From Methylobacterium sp. FF17 (GTDB taxonomy: Bacteria > Pseudomonadota > Alphaproteobacteria > Rhizobiales > Beijerinckiaceae), in contig NZ_CP107532.1 in NCBI RefSeq assembly GCF_025813715.1, positions 2,852,001 through 2,916,000 of the forward strand: a DNA stretch of 64,000 nucleotides. Reading direction: 5' to 3'. The translations under genes and the position numbers were made by a program. Position 1 is the stretch's first letter. Every line of letters begins with the position of its first letter. The notes under the pieces were generated by a model. It worked only from the letters and a program-made list of their open reading frames with translations, was not told the DNA's origin and did no database searches. Positions 23,043 to 32,683 of this stretch are shown here, piece by piece.

Positions 23043-23555
23043 ATGGTGCGTCAGGGAATGCTGGCTTCGATCGCGGCGGGTGCGATCCTGGGAGGCGGTT
23101 TCGTCGAGCCTGCGCAGGCCCGCGAGGTCGTGGCGTTCCACGAGGGCGTGATGCCCGGCTCCATCGTCGTGCGCACGGCCGAGCGCCGGCTCTACCTCGT
23201 CAACGGCGATGGGACCGCGATTCGCTACCCCGTCGCGGTGGGCAAGCCCGGCAAGCAATGGAGCGGCGCGACCCAGATCGACGGGAAGTACGTCGAGCCG
23301 GCCTGGGCACCCCCGCGCGAGGTCAAGCGCGACAATCCCCGCCTGCCCGCCGTGATTGCCGGCGGTTCGCCCTCGAACCCGATGGGCTCGGCCGCACTGA
23401 CCCTCGCGGGAGGCGAATACGCCATCCACGGGACCAATCGGCCGAACTCCATCGGCACCTACGCGTCCTACGGCTGCATCCGCATGTTCAACCAGGATGT
23501 GGTCGATCTTTACGCACGCGTCTCGGTGGGCACGCAGGTCTACGTCACGCGCTGA
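23043..23555 (+). CDS. Secreted L,D-transpeptidase (YkuD family)
   Basis: 170 residues with an N-terminal signal peptide ending near PAQA|RE (residue 26), so it acts in the periplasm. The catalytic region has His129 in AIHGT and Cys145 in SYGCIRM, the YkuD signature. Such enzymes make 3-3 crosslinks in peptidoglycan or attach proteins to it. Start ATG 23043 lies just after CAGGG. The open frame continues upstream without signal-peptide character. It is a compact single-domain form with no LysM or peptidoglycan-binding domain. Confidence 0.92.
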   Translation: MVRQGMLASIAAGAILGGGFVEPAQAREVVAFHEGVMPGSIVVRTAERRLYLVNGDGTAIRYPVAVGKPGKQWSGATQIDGKYVEPAWAPPREVKRDNPRLPAVIAGGSPSNPMGSAALTLAGGEYAIHGTNRPNSIGTYASYGCIRMFNQDVVDLYARVSVGTQVYVTR

Positions 23556-23562
23556 GATCCGT

Positions 23563-23871
23563 TCAGCGGGCGGGCGGCGCCGTGGCTTCGACGGCCGTGA
23601 AGGCTTCCAGGATGGAGTAGGTGTGCTCGGCGCCCTCCGGGACCAGCCAGGAATCGCCGGGCTCCAACAGCACCCGTTCGCCGCTCACGGTCAGTTCGGC
23701 CCGGCCGGAGATCACGTAGCCGACGGTCTCGTAGGGTCGGCTCGCCGGGGGCTTGTCGGTGCCGGGAAGCTCGTCCCGCCACATCCGCATCGACACCGAC
23801 TGGCCGCGCGCGAGAGCGACCTCGCCATGCGGTCCCTCACCGGCACTCTTGCTCGAAACTTTCGTGGCCAT
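23563..23871 (-). CDS. Small cupin-domain protein
   Basis: 102 residues forming a single cupin barrel. Motif 1 is degenerate (SRPYETVGYVISGRAELTVSG, shown here in part as YETVGYVISGRAEL), and motif 2 reads EPGDSWLVPEGAEHTYSI. Only a few of the usual His/Glu metal ligands are present (Glu and one His in motif 2), so metal binding is uncertain. No signal peptide. The start MATKVSSKS at 23871 was chosen over a longer open frame. Small stand-alone cupins may be binding proteins or isomerases; the substrate is unknown. Confidence 0.85.
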   Translation of the reverse strand: MATKVSSKSAGEGPHGEVALARGQSVSMRMWRDELPGTDKPPASRPYETVGYVISGRAELTVSGERVLLEPGDSWLVPEGAEHTYSILEAFTAVEATAPPAR

Positions 23872-23958
23872 GGTCTTCCCCTTCGTCACTGAACCGATGG
23901 CCGGGACAACGGGGGCGACCGGGGGACGTTCCCCGGCCGGCATGCGGCGCGCGCGACG

Positions 23959-24189
23959 TCAGAAGTCGACGGCGATACCCTTGATCTCCCAATCGTCGTA
24001 GCGCACCGGTTCGAGACCGCCACGGCCCTGACGCTCGCGGGTGGCCGCGATCTCCGCGGCATGGGCATCGATGGCCGCGCGCCGCTCGGCAGCCTCCGCC
24101 AGAGCCCGGGCGGCTTCGGGCGTAAGGGCGCGCGTTCGGGTGGGCAGGTCGGCGTCCGCGCGGTTTTCCATCGGCTCCGGGCTTGTCAT
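23959..24189 (-). CDS. DUF1674 / succinate dehydrogenase assembly factor 4-like protein
   Basis: 76 residues. The C-terminal RGGLEPVRYDDWEIKGIAVDF region (seen at the very end, key residues EPVRYDDWE and DF) is the hallmark of DUF1674, the family of mitochondrial SDHAF4, which binds flavinylated SdhA and aids complex II assembly. The N-terminal part is an Ala/Arg-rich helix. ATG 24189 is used; ATG 24198 is an alternative. It is divergent from rsmB. Assignment to SDH assembly rests on family knowledge; no sdh genes are in the window. Confidence 0.85.
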   Translation of the reverse strand: MTSPEPMENRADADLPTRTRALTPEAARALAEAAERRAAIDAHAAEIAATRERQGRGGLEPVRYDDWEIKGIAVDF

Positions 24190-24273
24190 GGCTTGCATCT
24201 CGGTGTGGCGGGTGGAAGGGCAGGGAAACGAAGCTCGTCCCATGCGGGCTCATGGTTCCAGGAAGTGGCATTC

Positions 24274-25644
24274 ATGGCGACACGCCGCAATACGGATGCG
24301 CCGACGGCGCCGATCGACCACAGCGTCGCGGGCCTCGCCGCCCGACAGATCGCGCAGGGCGCGGTCGCCGACCTCATCGGCAAGACTCGGGGCTTCGCCC
24401 TGGAGGATGCCCTGATCCAGGCCGGGCGCGCCGCCGGCCTCGATGCCGCCGATGCAGGCCTCGCGCGCGCCATTGCGACGGCGACCTTCCGCCGCTTCGG
24501 TCTCCTGCGTCACGTCCTTGCGAGCCGGATGTCGCAGGGACTGCCGGAGGATCAACCTCGCCTCGTCGCGCTACTGGCCACGGGCGCCGTCCAGATCCTC
24601 GATCTCAACGTGCCGGACCATGCCGCCGTCGATCTCGGTGTGCGTCTCGCCAAGGCCGATCCGCAGCTTCAGCACCTCTCCGGCCTCGTGAATGCGGTCC
24701 TGCGCCGGATCGTGCGCGAACGCGCCGATATCCTCGCGGCGCCCGGTGATCCGCTCGCGGACAATACGCCCGACTGGCTCGCCCGGCGCTGGCGCTCCGC
24801 CTATGGCGAGGGGACGGCGCGCGCCATCGCGGCGGCCCACCTCGAGGGTGCCGCCCTCGACATCACCGTGCGGGGCTCGGCCGTCGAATGGGCGGAGCGT
24901 CTCGGCGGCGTCGTCCTCCCCACCGGGAGCGTGCGCCTGCACGACGTCCGCGCCGGCGTGGCCGATCTTCCGGGCTATACCGAGGGACAATGGTGGGTGC
25001 AGGATGCCGCCGCCGCGCTTCCGGCACGGTTGCTGGATGTGAAGCCGGGCGAGCGGGTGGCCGACCTCTGCGCCGCCCCTGGTGGTAAGACAGCGCAACT
25101 CGCGGCAGCCGGCGCTTCGGTGCTCGCGGTCGACCGTTCCAGCCCACGCCTCGAGCGCTTGTCCCAGAACTTCGCACGCCTGGGACTGGAAGCCGAAATC
25201 CAGGTCGGCGATGCCTTGGCATTGTCCGATGACGCTACCTTCGACGCGGTGCTCCTCGACGCGCCGTGCTCGGCGACCGGCACCCTGCGCCGCCACCCCG
25301 ATGTGGCCTGGACCAAGACCGAAAGCGATATCAGCCGCCTGATCGGCCTGCAGAAACGCCTGTTCGACAAGGCCGCCACCCTGGTTCGGCCGGGCGGGCG
25401 CCTCGTCTACTGTACTTGCTCCCTCGAGCCGGAGGAGGGGGAGGCTCAGGTCGCGACCTTCCTCGCGCGCAATCCGGGCTTCGAGCGCATTCCGGTGCGT
25501 GCGGAGGAGTTGGGCGGCCTGTCCGAGCCGATCGATGCGTCCGGCGACCTGCGCACCCTGCCGTCGCACCTGGGTGGTGAGGTGCCGGAGATGCGCGGTG
25601 GACTCGATGGCTTCTTCGCGACGCGCCTGCGCCGGGCCTCCTGA
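24274..25644 (+). CDS. rsmB: 16S rRNA m5C methyltransferase RsmB/Sun family
   Basis: Methylates a cytosine of 16S rRNA (C967 in E. coli) using SAM. The 456-residue protein has an N-terminal NusB-like RNA-binding domain (about 10-140) and a Rossmann methyltransferase domain. SAM motif I reads VADLCAAPGGKTAQLA. Motif IV DAPCSATGTLRRHPD contains Cys332, and motif VI YCTCSLEPEEGE contains the catalytic Cys382. ATG 24274 follows GGAAG. The secreted papain-like gene begins 3 bases after its stop, so the two may be co-transcribed. Confidence 0.93.
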   Translation: MATRRNTDAPTAPIDHSVAGLAARQIAQGAVADLIGKTRGFALEDALIQAGRAAGLDAADAGLARAIATATFRRFGLLRHVLASRMSQGLPEDQPRLVALLATGAVQILDLNVPDHAAVDLGVRLAKADPQLQHLSGLVNAVLRRIVRERADILAAPGDPLADNTPDWLARRWRSAYGEGTARAIAAAHLEGAALDITVRGSAVEWAERLGGVVLPTGSVRLHDVRAGVADLPGYTEGQWWVQDAAAALPARLLDVKPGERVADLCAAPGGKTAQLAAAGASVLAVDRSSPRLERLSQNFARLGLEAEIQVGDALALSDDATFDAVLLDAPCSATGTLRRHPDVAWTKTESDISRLIGLQKRLFDKAATLVRPGGRLVYCTCSLEPEEGEAQVATFLARNPGFERIPVRAEELGGLSEPIDASGDLRTLPSHLGGEVPEMRGGLDGFFATRLRRAS

Positions 25645-25647
25645 GAC

Positions 25648-26793
25648 ATGCGGGCTGTCCGACGTGGCCGGCGCCTCCGCGCGGCTCTGAGCGCGATCCT
25701 GGCGATTTCGGCTGCGCCGGCGTTCGCCGAAGCCGATCCCCGCATCCTGCCCCTGCACCCGACCTATGCGCGCAACCCAACCTGCGCGCTGGTGGAGGCT
25801 CGCATCCCCTTCGATGTGCATGAGGGCACCCGCGACGTCGCCCTCTCGCCCTCGCCGCGCGAGATGCCGCTGAACCAGGGCGAGAGCGCGATCTGCTTTG
25901 CCTATGCCACCGCCGACATGATCTCGCATCGCCTCGGCCGCCAAGTCTCGCCCCTCGACGTCGCCACCAAGAACTACTTTGCCGACCCGGAGCGCCTCGC
26001 AGCGATTCCCGCGCTCCGCGCTCACCTGGCGGCGCATCCGAGCTGGCGCGCGGACATCGCCTGGAGCCGCAACGCTGCGGAGATGTCGCCGATCGGCAAC
26101 CCGAAGCTGCTGCCCTATTTCGACAAGATCGAGGGCGGTGAGGAGGACACCGCGGCGCTCCTCTACAACATCAACGGCTATTGCGAGGACCGCGACCTGC
26201 CCTCGAATGACGGCTATCGCTATGCCAACCCGACCCTGCAGCGCCTGCGCTATCGCAGCCGCCTGTCACCCCGCCCGATGAGCTTCCGCAGCCTGGTCGG
26301 CACGGTTCCTCACCTGCGAAACGCGAAGACCGACACCTTCAACGCCGCTTGGATCGCGCATGTCGAGGCGCAGTGTCGGCGTGTGCCCTTGCCGGTGCCG
26401 CTCCTCCCGGTTTCCTACCGCGTGGCCGCCAATCAGGCCGAGTTCGTGGAGATGCGGGATTCCGGGCCGCCGCCGGACCCCAAGGCGATCAGCCGGATTC
26501 TGGCCATGGTCGATTATGCCCTCGACCACGGGCGTGTGCCGACCATCGGCTACAGCTGGTACCTTCTGGAGGACCGCGATCCGAAGGATCCGGACTTGCA
26601 CGCCGATCATGCGAGTCCCGTCATCGCTCGGCGCAAGGTCGGCAACGTCTGCGAGTACCGGGTCCAGGATAACACCGGCGAGTACTGCGCGCGCATGCGG
26701 GCGGGCATGCGGGAGGCCTGCGAGAACGGCCGGGTCTGGGTCGGCGAAGAGGCCCTGCGCCACACCCTCTACAGCGTCACCTATCTGCGCTGA
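25648..26793 (+). CDS. Secreted protein with papain-like (C1-type) cysteine peptidase features
   Basis: 381 residues with a Sec signal peptide (hydrophobic 10-25, cleavage near AFA|EA). NQGESAICFAYATADM places Gln77 and Cys83 as in the papain oxyanion-hole Gln and nucleophile. Far downstream, HASPVIARR (His321) and VQDNTGEYC (Asn342) follow the H...N order of the C1 family. Many Cys residues suggest disulfides. The spacing and motifs are seen directly; the peptidase activity is inferred. It starts 3 bases after rsmB, and its stop abuts the moeA stop (TGATCA), so the genes converge with no spacer. Confidence 0.75.
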   Translation: MRAVRRGRRLRAALSAILAISAAPAFAEADPRILPLHPTYARNPTCALVEARIPFDVHEGTRDVALSPSPREMPLNQGESAICFAYATADMISHRLGRQVSPLDVATKNYFADPERLAAIPALRAHLAAHPSWRADIAWSRNAAEMSPIGNPKLLPYFDKIEGGEEDTAALLYNINGYCEDRDLPSNDGYRYANPTLQRLRYRSRLSPRPMSFRSLVGTVPHLRNAKTDTFNAAWIAHVEAQCRRVPLPVPLLPVSYRVAANQAEFVEMRDSGPPPDPKAISRILAMVDYALDHGRVPTIGYSWYLLEDRDPKDPDLHADHASPVIARRKVGNVCEYRVQDNTGEYCARMRAGMREACENGRVWVGEEALRHTLYSVTYLR

Positions 26794-28014
26794 TCAGACG
26801 AGGCGACGGTCCAGCCGGATGACCCGGCAGGGCTCGCCGGCCTTCGCGGCGGGCGCATGGGGGGCCCGGATCAGCAGGGCCTCGGCCGAGCCGAGGATGA
26901 GCAGCATCGAGGAGTCCTGGCGGTTCTCGGGATGGACGATGGGGAGCCCGTCGGGGGCGGTCTCGATCCGGGCTCGCAGATAATCCTGCCGCAGATCGTT
27001 CTCTGGCAGGTCGCATCCGAGGATTGCCGGCTCCGAGCGGTCCGCCCCCGCGTCGGGGTCGCCCAGCAGCGCCCGGATCGCCGGAACGACGAAGAGCAGC
27101 CCGCAGACGACGGAGGCCACCGGATTGCCGGGCAGGCCCAACACCGCCATGCGGCCGAGGCGCCCGTGCATCAGCGGCTTGCCGGGCCGCAGGGCCACCC
27201 GCCAGAAACCGAGTTCGAGCCCTTGTGCCCGCAGGGCCGATTGCACGAGGTCATGGTCGCCCACCGAGGCGCCGCCGAGGGTGATGAGGAGGTCCGCGTC
27301 CGCGTTCACCGCCCGGCCGATGGCATCGTCCAGGGCCGCGAGGGTGTCCCCGGCAATGCCGAGGTCGATGGGCTCGGCCCCGGCTTCGCGCACCAGGGCC
27401 GCCACCGCGAGCCCGTTGGAGGCTACGATCTGGTCCCAGCGCGGTGGTTGCCCCGGAGCGACGAGTTCGTCCCCCGTGGCGAGGATCGCAACGCGCGGTC
27501 GCCGCCGAACGCTGAGCGATCCGTGGCCCCCGGCCGCAGCGAGCGCGATGCGACGCGGATCCAGGGTCTCGCCAGCGCCGAGCAGGTGATCGCCCGCCGT
27601 GAAATCGAGGCCGCTCGGACGGATGAAGCGCCCGGAGGTCACCCGCTCGAGGGCCGTGACCGTCTCCGGCGTCGCCTCGGCATTCTCCTGGATCAGGATG
27701 GCATCGGCCCCGTCGGGGACCGGGGCGCCGGTGAAGATCCGCACAGCCTCGCCGGCGCCGATCCCTCCAGTGAAACCGTGTCCGGCCGCACTGGTCCCTA
27801 AGACCCGCAGGGTCGCGGGCGCGGAAGCGACATCCGCGCTGCGCACGGCGTAGCCGTCCATGGCGGAGGCCGGGAAAGGCGGTTGCGTCCGCCCTGCCAG
27901 GACATCCGCCGCCAGCGTGCGACCCGCGGCCTCCGTGATCGGGACGGTTTCCGCCGTTACGCGACCGGGCAGGCCGGCGAGGACCCGCGCCAGCGCCTCG
28001 GCGACCGGGATCAT
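26794..28014 (-). CDS. moeA: Molybdopterin molybdenumtransferase MoeA
   Basis: Inserts molybdate into adenylylated molybdopterin. 406 residues from ATG 28014. Family motifs seen are PPFPASAMDGYAVRS near residue 46, FTGAPVPDGADAILIQE, VAILATGDELV, the MPT-binding GGASVGDHDLV, and RPGKPLMHGRL with GLPGNPVAS in the MogA-like domain. The TTG three codons upstream was rejected in favour of the ATG after GAGCGGG. It lies 5 bases after moaC, the last gene of the ppiD-trp-moa run. Confidence 0.95.
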   Translation of the reverse strand: MIPVAEALARVLAGLPGRVTAETVPITEAAGRTLAADVLAGRTQPPFPASAMDGYAVRSADVASAPATLRVLGTSAAGHGFTGGIGAGEAVRIFTGAPVPDGADAILIQENAEATPETVTALERVTSGRFIRPSGLDFTAGDHLLGAGETLDPRRIALAAAGGHGSLSVRRRPRVAILATGDELVAPGQPPRWDQIVASNGLAVAALVREAGAEPIDLGIAGDTLAALDDAIGRAVNADADLLITLGGASVGDHDLVQSALRAQGLELGFWRVALRPGKPLMHGRLGRMAVLGLPGNPVASVVCGLLFVVPAIRALLGDPDAGADRSEPAILGCDLPENDLRQDYLRARIETAPDGLPIVHPENRQDSSMLLILGSAEALLIRAPHAPAAKAGEPCRVIRLDRRLV

Positions 28015-28019
28015 CCCGC

Positions 28020-28505
28020 TCAAGCGTCGTCCTCGGCGCGGTAGGCGCCGGAGCGTCCACCGTCCTTGGCGAGCAGCCGGATGCCCTCGATGCGCATGCC
28101 GCGATCGGCGGCTTTCACCATGTCGTAGATCGTCAGGCAGGCCACCGAGACCGCGGTGAGCGCCTCCATCTCGACACCGGTCGGACCCAGAACCTTGACC
28201 TCCGCCGTCACTCGCAGACCTGGCAGGGCGTCATCGACCTCGCAATCGACGCGGACCTTGGAGAGCAAAAGAGGGTGGCAAAGGGGGATGAGCTCATGCG
28301 TTCGCTTCGAGGCCATGATGCCGGCAAGCCGCGCCGTGCCGATGACATCGCCCTTCTTGGCGTCGCCCTCCCGGATCAGCCGCAGCGTCTCGGGCAGCAT
28401 GACCACGGCCCCCGTGGCGCGGGCCGTGCGGGTGGTGGCGTCCTTCTCGGAGACATCGACCATGTTGGCCGCGCCCGATGCGTCGAGATGCGTGAGTTCG
28501 GCCAT
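28020..28505 (-). CDS. moaC: Cyclic pyranopterin monophosphate synthase MoaC
   Basis: Catalyses the second half of cyclic pyranopterin monophosphate formation in molybdenum-cofactor synthesis, as a hexamer. 161 residues with the family sequence [18 protein letters not shown] near residue 15, [32 protein letters not shown] and [20 protein letters not shown], followed by KDGGRSGAY at the end. It starts 9 bases after trpC and is followed closely by moeA, so tryptophan and molybdopterin genes share a message. Confidence 0.96.
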   Translation of the reverse strand: MAELTHLDASGAANMVDVSEKDATTRTARATGAVVMLPETLRLIREGDAKKGDVIGTARLAGIMASKRTHELIPLCHPLLLSKVRVDCEVDDALPGLRVTAEVKVLGPTGVEMEALTAVSVACLTIYDMVKAADRGMRIEGIRLLAKDGGRSGAYRAEDDA

Positions 28506-28514
28506 GATCCCGCC

Positions 28515-29366
28515 TCAGGCTCCCGCATCGCCGAAGAGCAGGCGGCGCGTCGCCGCCGTCACGTCGGCCTCGCGCATCAGACTCTCGCCGACCAGGATGG
28601 TGTCGAGCCCGCTCTCGGCGAGGCGAACCACGTCGGCGTGACCGGCGATACCGCTCTCAGCCACCGCGATCCGGTCCGCCGGCACGCCCTCGGCGAGGCG
28701 GATCGCCGTCTCGAACGAGACCTCGAACGTCTTCAGATTGCGGTTGTTGATGCCAACCAAACGCGTCCCGAGGGGGAGGGCGCGTGCGAGCTCCTCGCTG
28801 TCGTGCACCTCGACCAGTACGTCCATGCCCAGATCGTGCGCGGTCTCCACCAGGGCCGCGGCTTCCGCATCGTCGAGGCAGGCCATGATGACGAGGATGC
28901 AGTCGGCGCCCCAGGCGCGCGCCTCGAAGACCTGATACGGCTCGAACAGGAAGTCCTTGCGCAGGACCGGCAGGGTGCAGGCGGCACGCGCCTCGGTGAG
29001 GTACTCGGGCCGGCCCTGGAACGAGGGGGTGTCGGTCAGCACCGAGAGGCAGGTGGCGCCCCCGGCCTCGTAGGCGGCTGCGAGGGTGGCGGGGTCGAAA
29101 TCCGCCCGGATCAGGCCCTTCGACGGCGAGGCTTTCTTCACCTCCGCGATCAGGGCCGGACGCTTCTGCGCGATATGGGCCGCGATGGCGTCGGCGAAGC
29201 CTCGCGGGGGCTCCGCGCTGGCTACGCGCTTCTCGAGCTTGGTCTGCGGCACCCGCAGCTTGGCCTCCGCAATCTCGCGCCGCTTGTAGGTCTCGATGCG
29301 GGCGAGCACGTCCTTGCGCTCGACCGGCGCGATGTCAGGGGACGGCTCGGACTTCTGCTCGGACAT
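28515..29366 (-). CDS. trpC: Indole-3-glycerol phosphate synthase
   Basis: Closes the indole ring in tryptophan synthesis. 283 residues forming a TIM barrel. Visible motifs are [16 protein letters not shown] with the catalytic Lys, [29 protein letters not shown], the [12 protein letters not shown] strand, [13 protein letters not shown] and [12 protein letters not shown]. The monofunctional form (no TrpF) is normal in alphaproteobacteria; trpF, trpB and trpA are not in this window. It starts 9 bases after trpD. Confidence 0.96.
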   Translation of the reverse strand: MSEQKSEPSPDIAPVERKDVLARIETYKRREIAEAKLRVPQTKLEKRVASAEPPRGFADAIAAHIAQKRPALIAEVKKASPSKGLIRADFDPATLAAAYEAGGATCLSVLTDTPSFQGRPEYLTEARAACTLPVLRKDFLFEPYQVFEARAWGADCILVIMACLDDAEAAALVETAHDLGMDVLVEVHDSEELARALPLGTRLVGINNRNLKTFEVSFETAIRLAEGVPADRIAVAESGIAGHADVVRLAESGLDTILVGESLMREADVTAATRRLLFGDAGA

Positions 29367-29375
29367 GGGAGGCCT

Positions 29376-30401
29376 TCAGGCGTTCGAGCGCAGGTTCGAG
29401 AGACGGATGAGTTGGTTCAGGGTGGCGCGCGCGGCACCGCTGTCGAGGGCCTCGGCCGCTCGGGTGACCCCGTCCGCGAGGGTTCCGGCGCCTTGCGCAA
29501 CCACGAGGGCCGCACCCGCGTTCAGCACCGCGATATCCCGGTAGGCGTTGCGGGCGCCCTCCAGGACCTGCCGCAGGGCGACGGCGTTGTGCTCGGGATC
29601 GCCTCCGCGCAGGGCGTCCAGGCCGTGGAGGGGCACGCCGACTTCGCGCGGGTCGATGGTGAAGCGCGACACCCGGCCCGCCTCCAGGGCGACGACGGCG
29701 GTCGGCCCCGTCACCGTGATCTCGTCGAGGCCGTCGCTGCCGTGCACGGTCCAGACCCGGTCGCTGCCGAGTTCTGCCAGTACGGCGGTCAGCGGCTCGG
29801 CCCAGGCCGGCGACGAGACCCCGAAGAGCTGGCGCGTCACGCCGGCCGGGTTCGCCAGAGGGCCGAGCATGTTGAAGATCGTCCGCGTCGGCAACTCCGC
29901 CCGCACCGGGGCCACGTGGCGCATGGCGCCATGGTGCGTCTGCGCGAACATGAAGCATAAGCCCGCCTCCGCGAGGCAGAGGCTGAGTTCGTCAGGCGCC
30001 AGTCCAATGCGAACCCCAAGCGCCGCGAGCACATCGGCGGCGCCGGAGCGCGAGGTCGCAGCGCGATTTCCGTGCTTGGCCACCGGCACGCCGCAGGCCG
30101 CCACGATGATGGCGGCCAGCGTCGAGACGTTGTAGCTGCCCGAATGGTCGCCGCCCGTGCCCACCACGTCGATGGCGCCCGGCACCGCGTGCACGGGGAG
30201 CATGCGAGCGCGCATCGCCTCGACTGCGCCGATGATCTCGTCGGGCGCCTCGCCACGGACCTTCAGGGCCATCAGGAACGCGCCGGCCTGCACTGGCGTC
30301 ACCTCGCCCGAAAGCAGGTCGTCGAAGGCGCGCCGGGCCTCGGCGCGGTCCAGGCCCGCGCCAGTGGCGACCTTCGCAAGGAGGGGCTTAAAGGATTCCA
30401 T
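29376..30401 (-). CDS. trpD: Anthranilate phosphoribosyltransferase
   Basis: Adds phosphoribose from PRPP to anthranilate. 341 residues. Contains [20 protein letters not shown], the PRPP-binding GTGGD loop, [21 protein letters not shown], and [22 protein letters not shown] with [10 protein letters not shown], all characteristic. ATG 30401 gives the family start [11 protein letters not shown]. The longer open frame upstream was rejected. It is separated from trpG by 64 bases, the widest gap in the trp run along with trpG-trpE. Confidence 0.96.
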   Translation of the reverse strand: MESFKPLLAKVATGAGLDRAEARRAFDDLLSGEVTPVQAGAFLMALKVRGEAPDEIIGAVEAMRARMLPVHAVPGAIDVVGTGGDHSGSYNVSTLAAIIVAACGVPVAKHGNRAATSRSGAADVLAALGVRIGLAPDELSLCLAEAGLCFMFAQTHHGAMRHVAPVRAELPTRTIFNMLGPLANPAGVTRQLFGVSSPAWAEPLTAVLAELGSDRVWTVHGSDGLDEITVTGPTAVVALEAGRVSRFTIDPREVGVPLHGLDALRGGDPEHNAVALRQVLEGARNAYRDIAVLNAGAALVVAQGAGTLADGVTRAAEALDSGAARATLNQLIRLSNLRSNA

Positions 30402-30465
30402 GGGGCTCGGGCGCAAAAATCCGGCGTGGGCGACCGGGATTATTCTCGACGGGCGACGGCCCCCG

Positions 30466-31080
30466 TCAATGCACGCCGTCGCGCCCCTTGTCACGCGCCG
30501 CGTTCCAGGCACCTGCGATGTCCAGGAAATTGCGCAGGATCTGTGACCCATGGTGCGAGAGGATGCTCTCGGGATGGAACTGGACCCCGTGCACGGGCAG
30601 GTGTGCGTGCTGCAGTCCCATGATCAGGCCATCGGCCTCCGCCGTCACGGTGAGGTCTTCGGGGCAGCCGCCGCGCTCCACCACCAGCGAATGGTAGCGG
30701 GTGGCCTCGAAGGGTCCGTTCAGACCGCGAAAGATGCCCGACGCCCCGTGCCGGATGCTGGAGACCTTCCCGTGCATCGGCGTGGGCGCCCGCACGACAT
30801 CGCCGCCGAAGGCCTGCCCGATCGCCTGCAAGCCGAGGCAGACGCCGAAGAGCGGGATCTCGGCCGAAAGATCCCGGATCACGTCGAGGCAGATGCCGGC
30901 CTCGTTGGGTGAGCAGGGCCCGGGCGAGAGTACCACCGCATCGGGGCGGCGCGCGCGGATCTCGGCGGTCGTGATGGCGTCGTTGCGCACCACGTCGATC
31001 GAGCCGCAGAGCGGGCCGATGAGGTGCACGAGGTTCCAGGTGAAGGAATCGTAGTTGTCGATGACGAGGACGTCGGACAT
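30466..31080 (-). CDS. trpG: Anthranilate synthase glutamine amidotransferase component
   Basis: Supplies ammonia from glutamine to TrpE. 204 residues in the class I amidotransferase fold: [15 protein letters not shown] at the start, [12 protein letters not shown] for oxyanion and TrpE contact, nucleophile Cys81 in [11 protein letters not shown], and His in VQFHPES. The start at ATG 31080 matches the family length; ATG 31101 in frame would add seven residues. Neither has a strong ribosome binding site. It lies 72 bases after trpE. Confidence 0.95.
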   Translation of the reverse strand: MSDVLVIDNYDSFTWNLVHLIGPLCGSIDVVRNDAITTAEIRARRPDAVVLSPGPCSPNEAGICLDVIRDLSAEIPLFGVCLGLQAIGQAFGGDVVRAPTPMHGKVSSIRHGASGIFRGLNGPFEATRYHSLVVERGGCPEDLTVTAEADGLIMGLQHAHLPVHGVQFHPESILSHHGSQILRNFLDIAGAWNAARDKGRDGVH

Positions 31081-31152
31081 CTTCTGTGCGTGCTCGGACA
31101 TGATCGGGGTTTGACCCGAGTCTGAGGCGCGGTCAACCAAGTCGATCGTCCG

Positions 31153-32676
31153 CTACTGCCCCCGCCGCGCCCGGCTCGCAAACACCACCGCATCCTCCGC
31201 GGCACGGAACAGCGCCTTGGCCTTGTTGACGCATTCCTGCTGCTCCGAGGCGGGGTCGGAATCGTAGACGATGCCGGCGCCGGCCTGCACGTGCATGCGG
31301 CCGTCCTTCACCAGGGCCGTGCGCAGGACGATGCAGGTGTCCATCTCGCCGCGCGCGCCGAAGTAGCCGATGCAGCCGCCATAGGGGCCTCGCTTCTCGC
31401 GCTCCAGTTCGTCGATGATCTGCATGGCCCGAACCTTGGGCGCACCCGAGACCGTGCCGGCGGGAAAACCGGCGGCGAGCGCCGCCAGGGCGTCGTGCTT
31501 CGGGTCGAGATCGCCCTCGACGTTCGAGACGATGTGCATGACCTGGCTGTAGAACTCGAGGAAGAACGAGTCCGTCACCGTGACGCTGCCGATGCGCGCG
31601 ACGCGGCCGACATCGTTGCGGCCCAGGTCAAGCAGCATGAGGTGCTCGGAGCGCTCCTTCGGATCAGCCAGAAGCTCCTGCGCCAGCGCCTTGTCCTCGG
31701 CCGGCGTCGCGCCGCGCCGGCGCGTGCCCGCGATGGGCCGGATGGTGACGCGGCCGTCACGCACCCGCACCAGGATCTCGGGGGACGAGCAGACGAGCTG
31801 AAAGGTTTCGAAATCGAGGTAGCACAGGAACGGCGCCGGGTTCGTCCGGCGCAAGGACCGGTATAGCGCCAGGGCCGGCAGGGTGAAGGGCGCCTCGAAG
31901 CGCTGGGACAGCACCACCTGGAACACGTCGCCGGCGACGATGTACTCCTTGGCCCGCGCCACCATCGCCAGGTATTCGTCGGGTGTGGTGTTCGAGACCG
32001 GCTCCGGGTGCGCGATGGCGCGGGGATCGATGCGAGCCTCGACGGGAAGGGGGCCCTCCAGCGCCGCCGCCACGCTCTCCAAGCGCGCCAGGGCCGCCTC
32101 GTAGGCGGCGCGCGTGGGTATACAGGCGTCCGGGCGTACGGGACCGACGACCGTGATGAGGTCGCGCACGGCGTCGAAGACCACCATCACGCGCGGGCGC
32201 ACCAGGATGGCATCCGGAACGCCGAGCGGGTCGGGGTTCGGCGTGCTCAGGGTCTCCATGGCCCGGACCATGTCGTAACCGAGATAGCCGAACAGGCCGG
32301 CGGCCATGGGCGGAAGCGCGTCGGACTCGCCGACAGCCCCGATGGCGCTCTCGGCGATCAGCGCCCTCAGGCTCGTGAGCGGCGCTGCGTCCTCCGGCGT
32401 GAAATCGGAAAGCCCAGGGTCGCGTGCGATCTCGGCCCGCCCTTCGCGGCAGCGCCAGGCAAGGTCGGGGTCGAGACCGATCATCGAGTATCGCCCGCGA
32501 ACGGCGCCGCCCTCGACGGATTCGAGGAGGAAGGCGGGGCCGGTATGCCCGGCCCGCAGCTTCAGGAAAGCGGCGACGGGAGTCTCCAGATCCGCCACCA
32601 GGGTCAGGTGGAGGAGGGTGGCGCGACCGGCCTCGTAGGCGTCGGCGAAGGCCGCGAAGTTCGGGTCGTGCTCCAT
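31153..32676 (-). CDS. trpE: Anthranilate synthase component I
   Basis: Converts chorismate and ammonia to anthranilate. 507 residues: the N-terminal regulatory half has ESVEGGAVRGRYSMIGLDP, which includes the ES-type tryptophan feedback region. The catalytic half has GDVFQVVLSQRFEAPF, PIAGTRRRG, ERSEHLMLLDLGRNDVGRV, GTVSGAPKVRAMQIIDE and GCIGYFGARGEMDTCI. It begins 7 bases after ppiD. I saw no leader peptide with Trp codons between ppiD and trpE, so control is more likely by enzyme feedback. Confidence 0.96.
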   Translation of the reverse strand: MEHDPNFAAFADAYEAGRATLLHLTLVADLETPVAAFLKLRAGHTGPAFLLESVEGGAVRGRYSMIGLDPDLAWRCREGRAEIARDPGLSDFTPEDAAPLTSLRALIAESAIGAVGESDALPPMAAGLFGYLGYDMVRAMETLSTPNPDPLGVPDAILVRPRVMVVFDAVRDLITVVGPVRPDACIPTRAAYEAALARLESVAAALEGPLPVEARIDPRAIAHPEPVSNTTPDEYLAMVARAKEYIVAGDVFQVVLSQRFEAPFTLPALALYRSLRRTNPAPFLCYLDFETFQLVCSSPEILVRVRDGRVTIRPIAGTRRRGATPAEDKALAQELLADPKERSEHLMLLDLGRNDVGRVARIGSVTVTDSFFLEFYSQVMHIVSNVEGDLDPKHDALAALAAGFPAGTVSGAPKVRAMQIIDELEREKRGPYGGCIGYFGARGEMDTCIVLRTALVKDGRMHVQAGAGIVYDSDPASEQQECVNKAKALFRAAEDAVVFASRARRGQ

Positions 32677-32683
32677 CGCCGGA

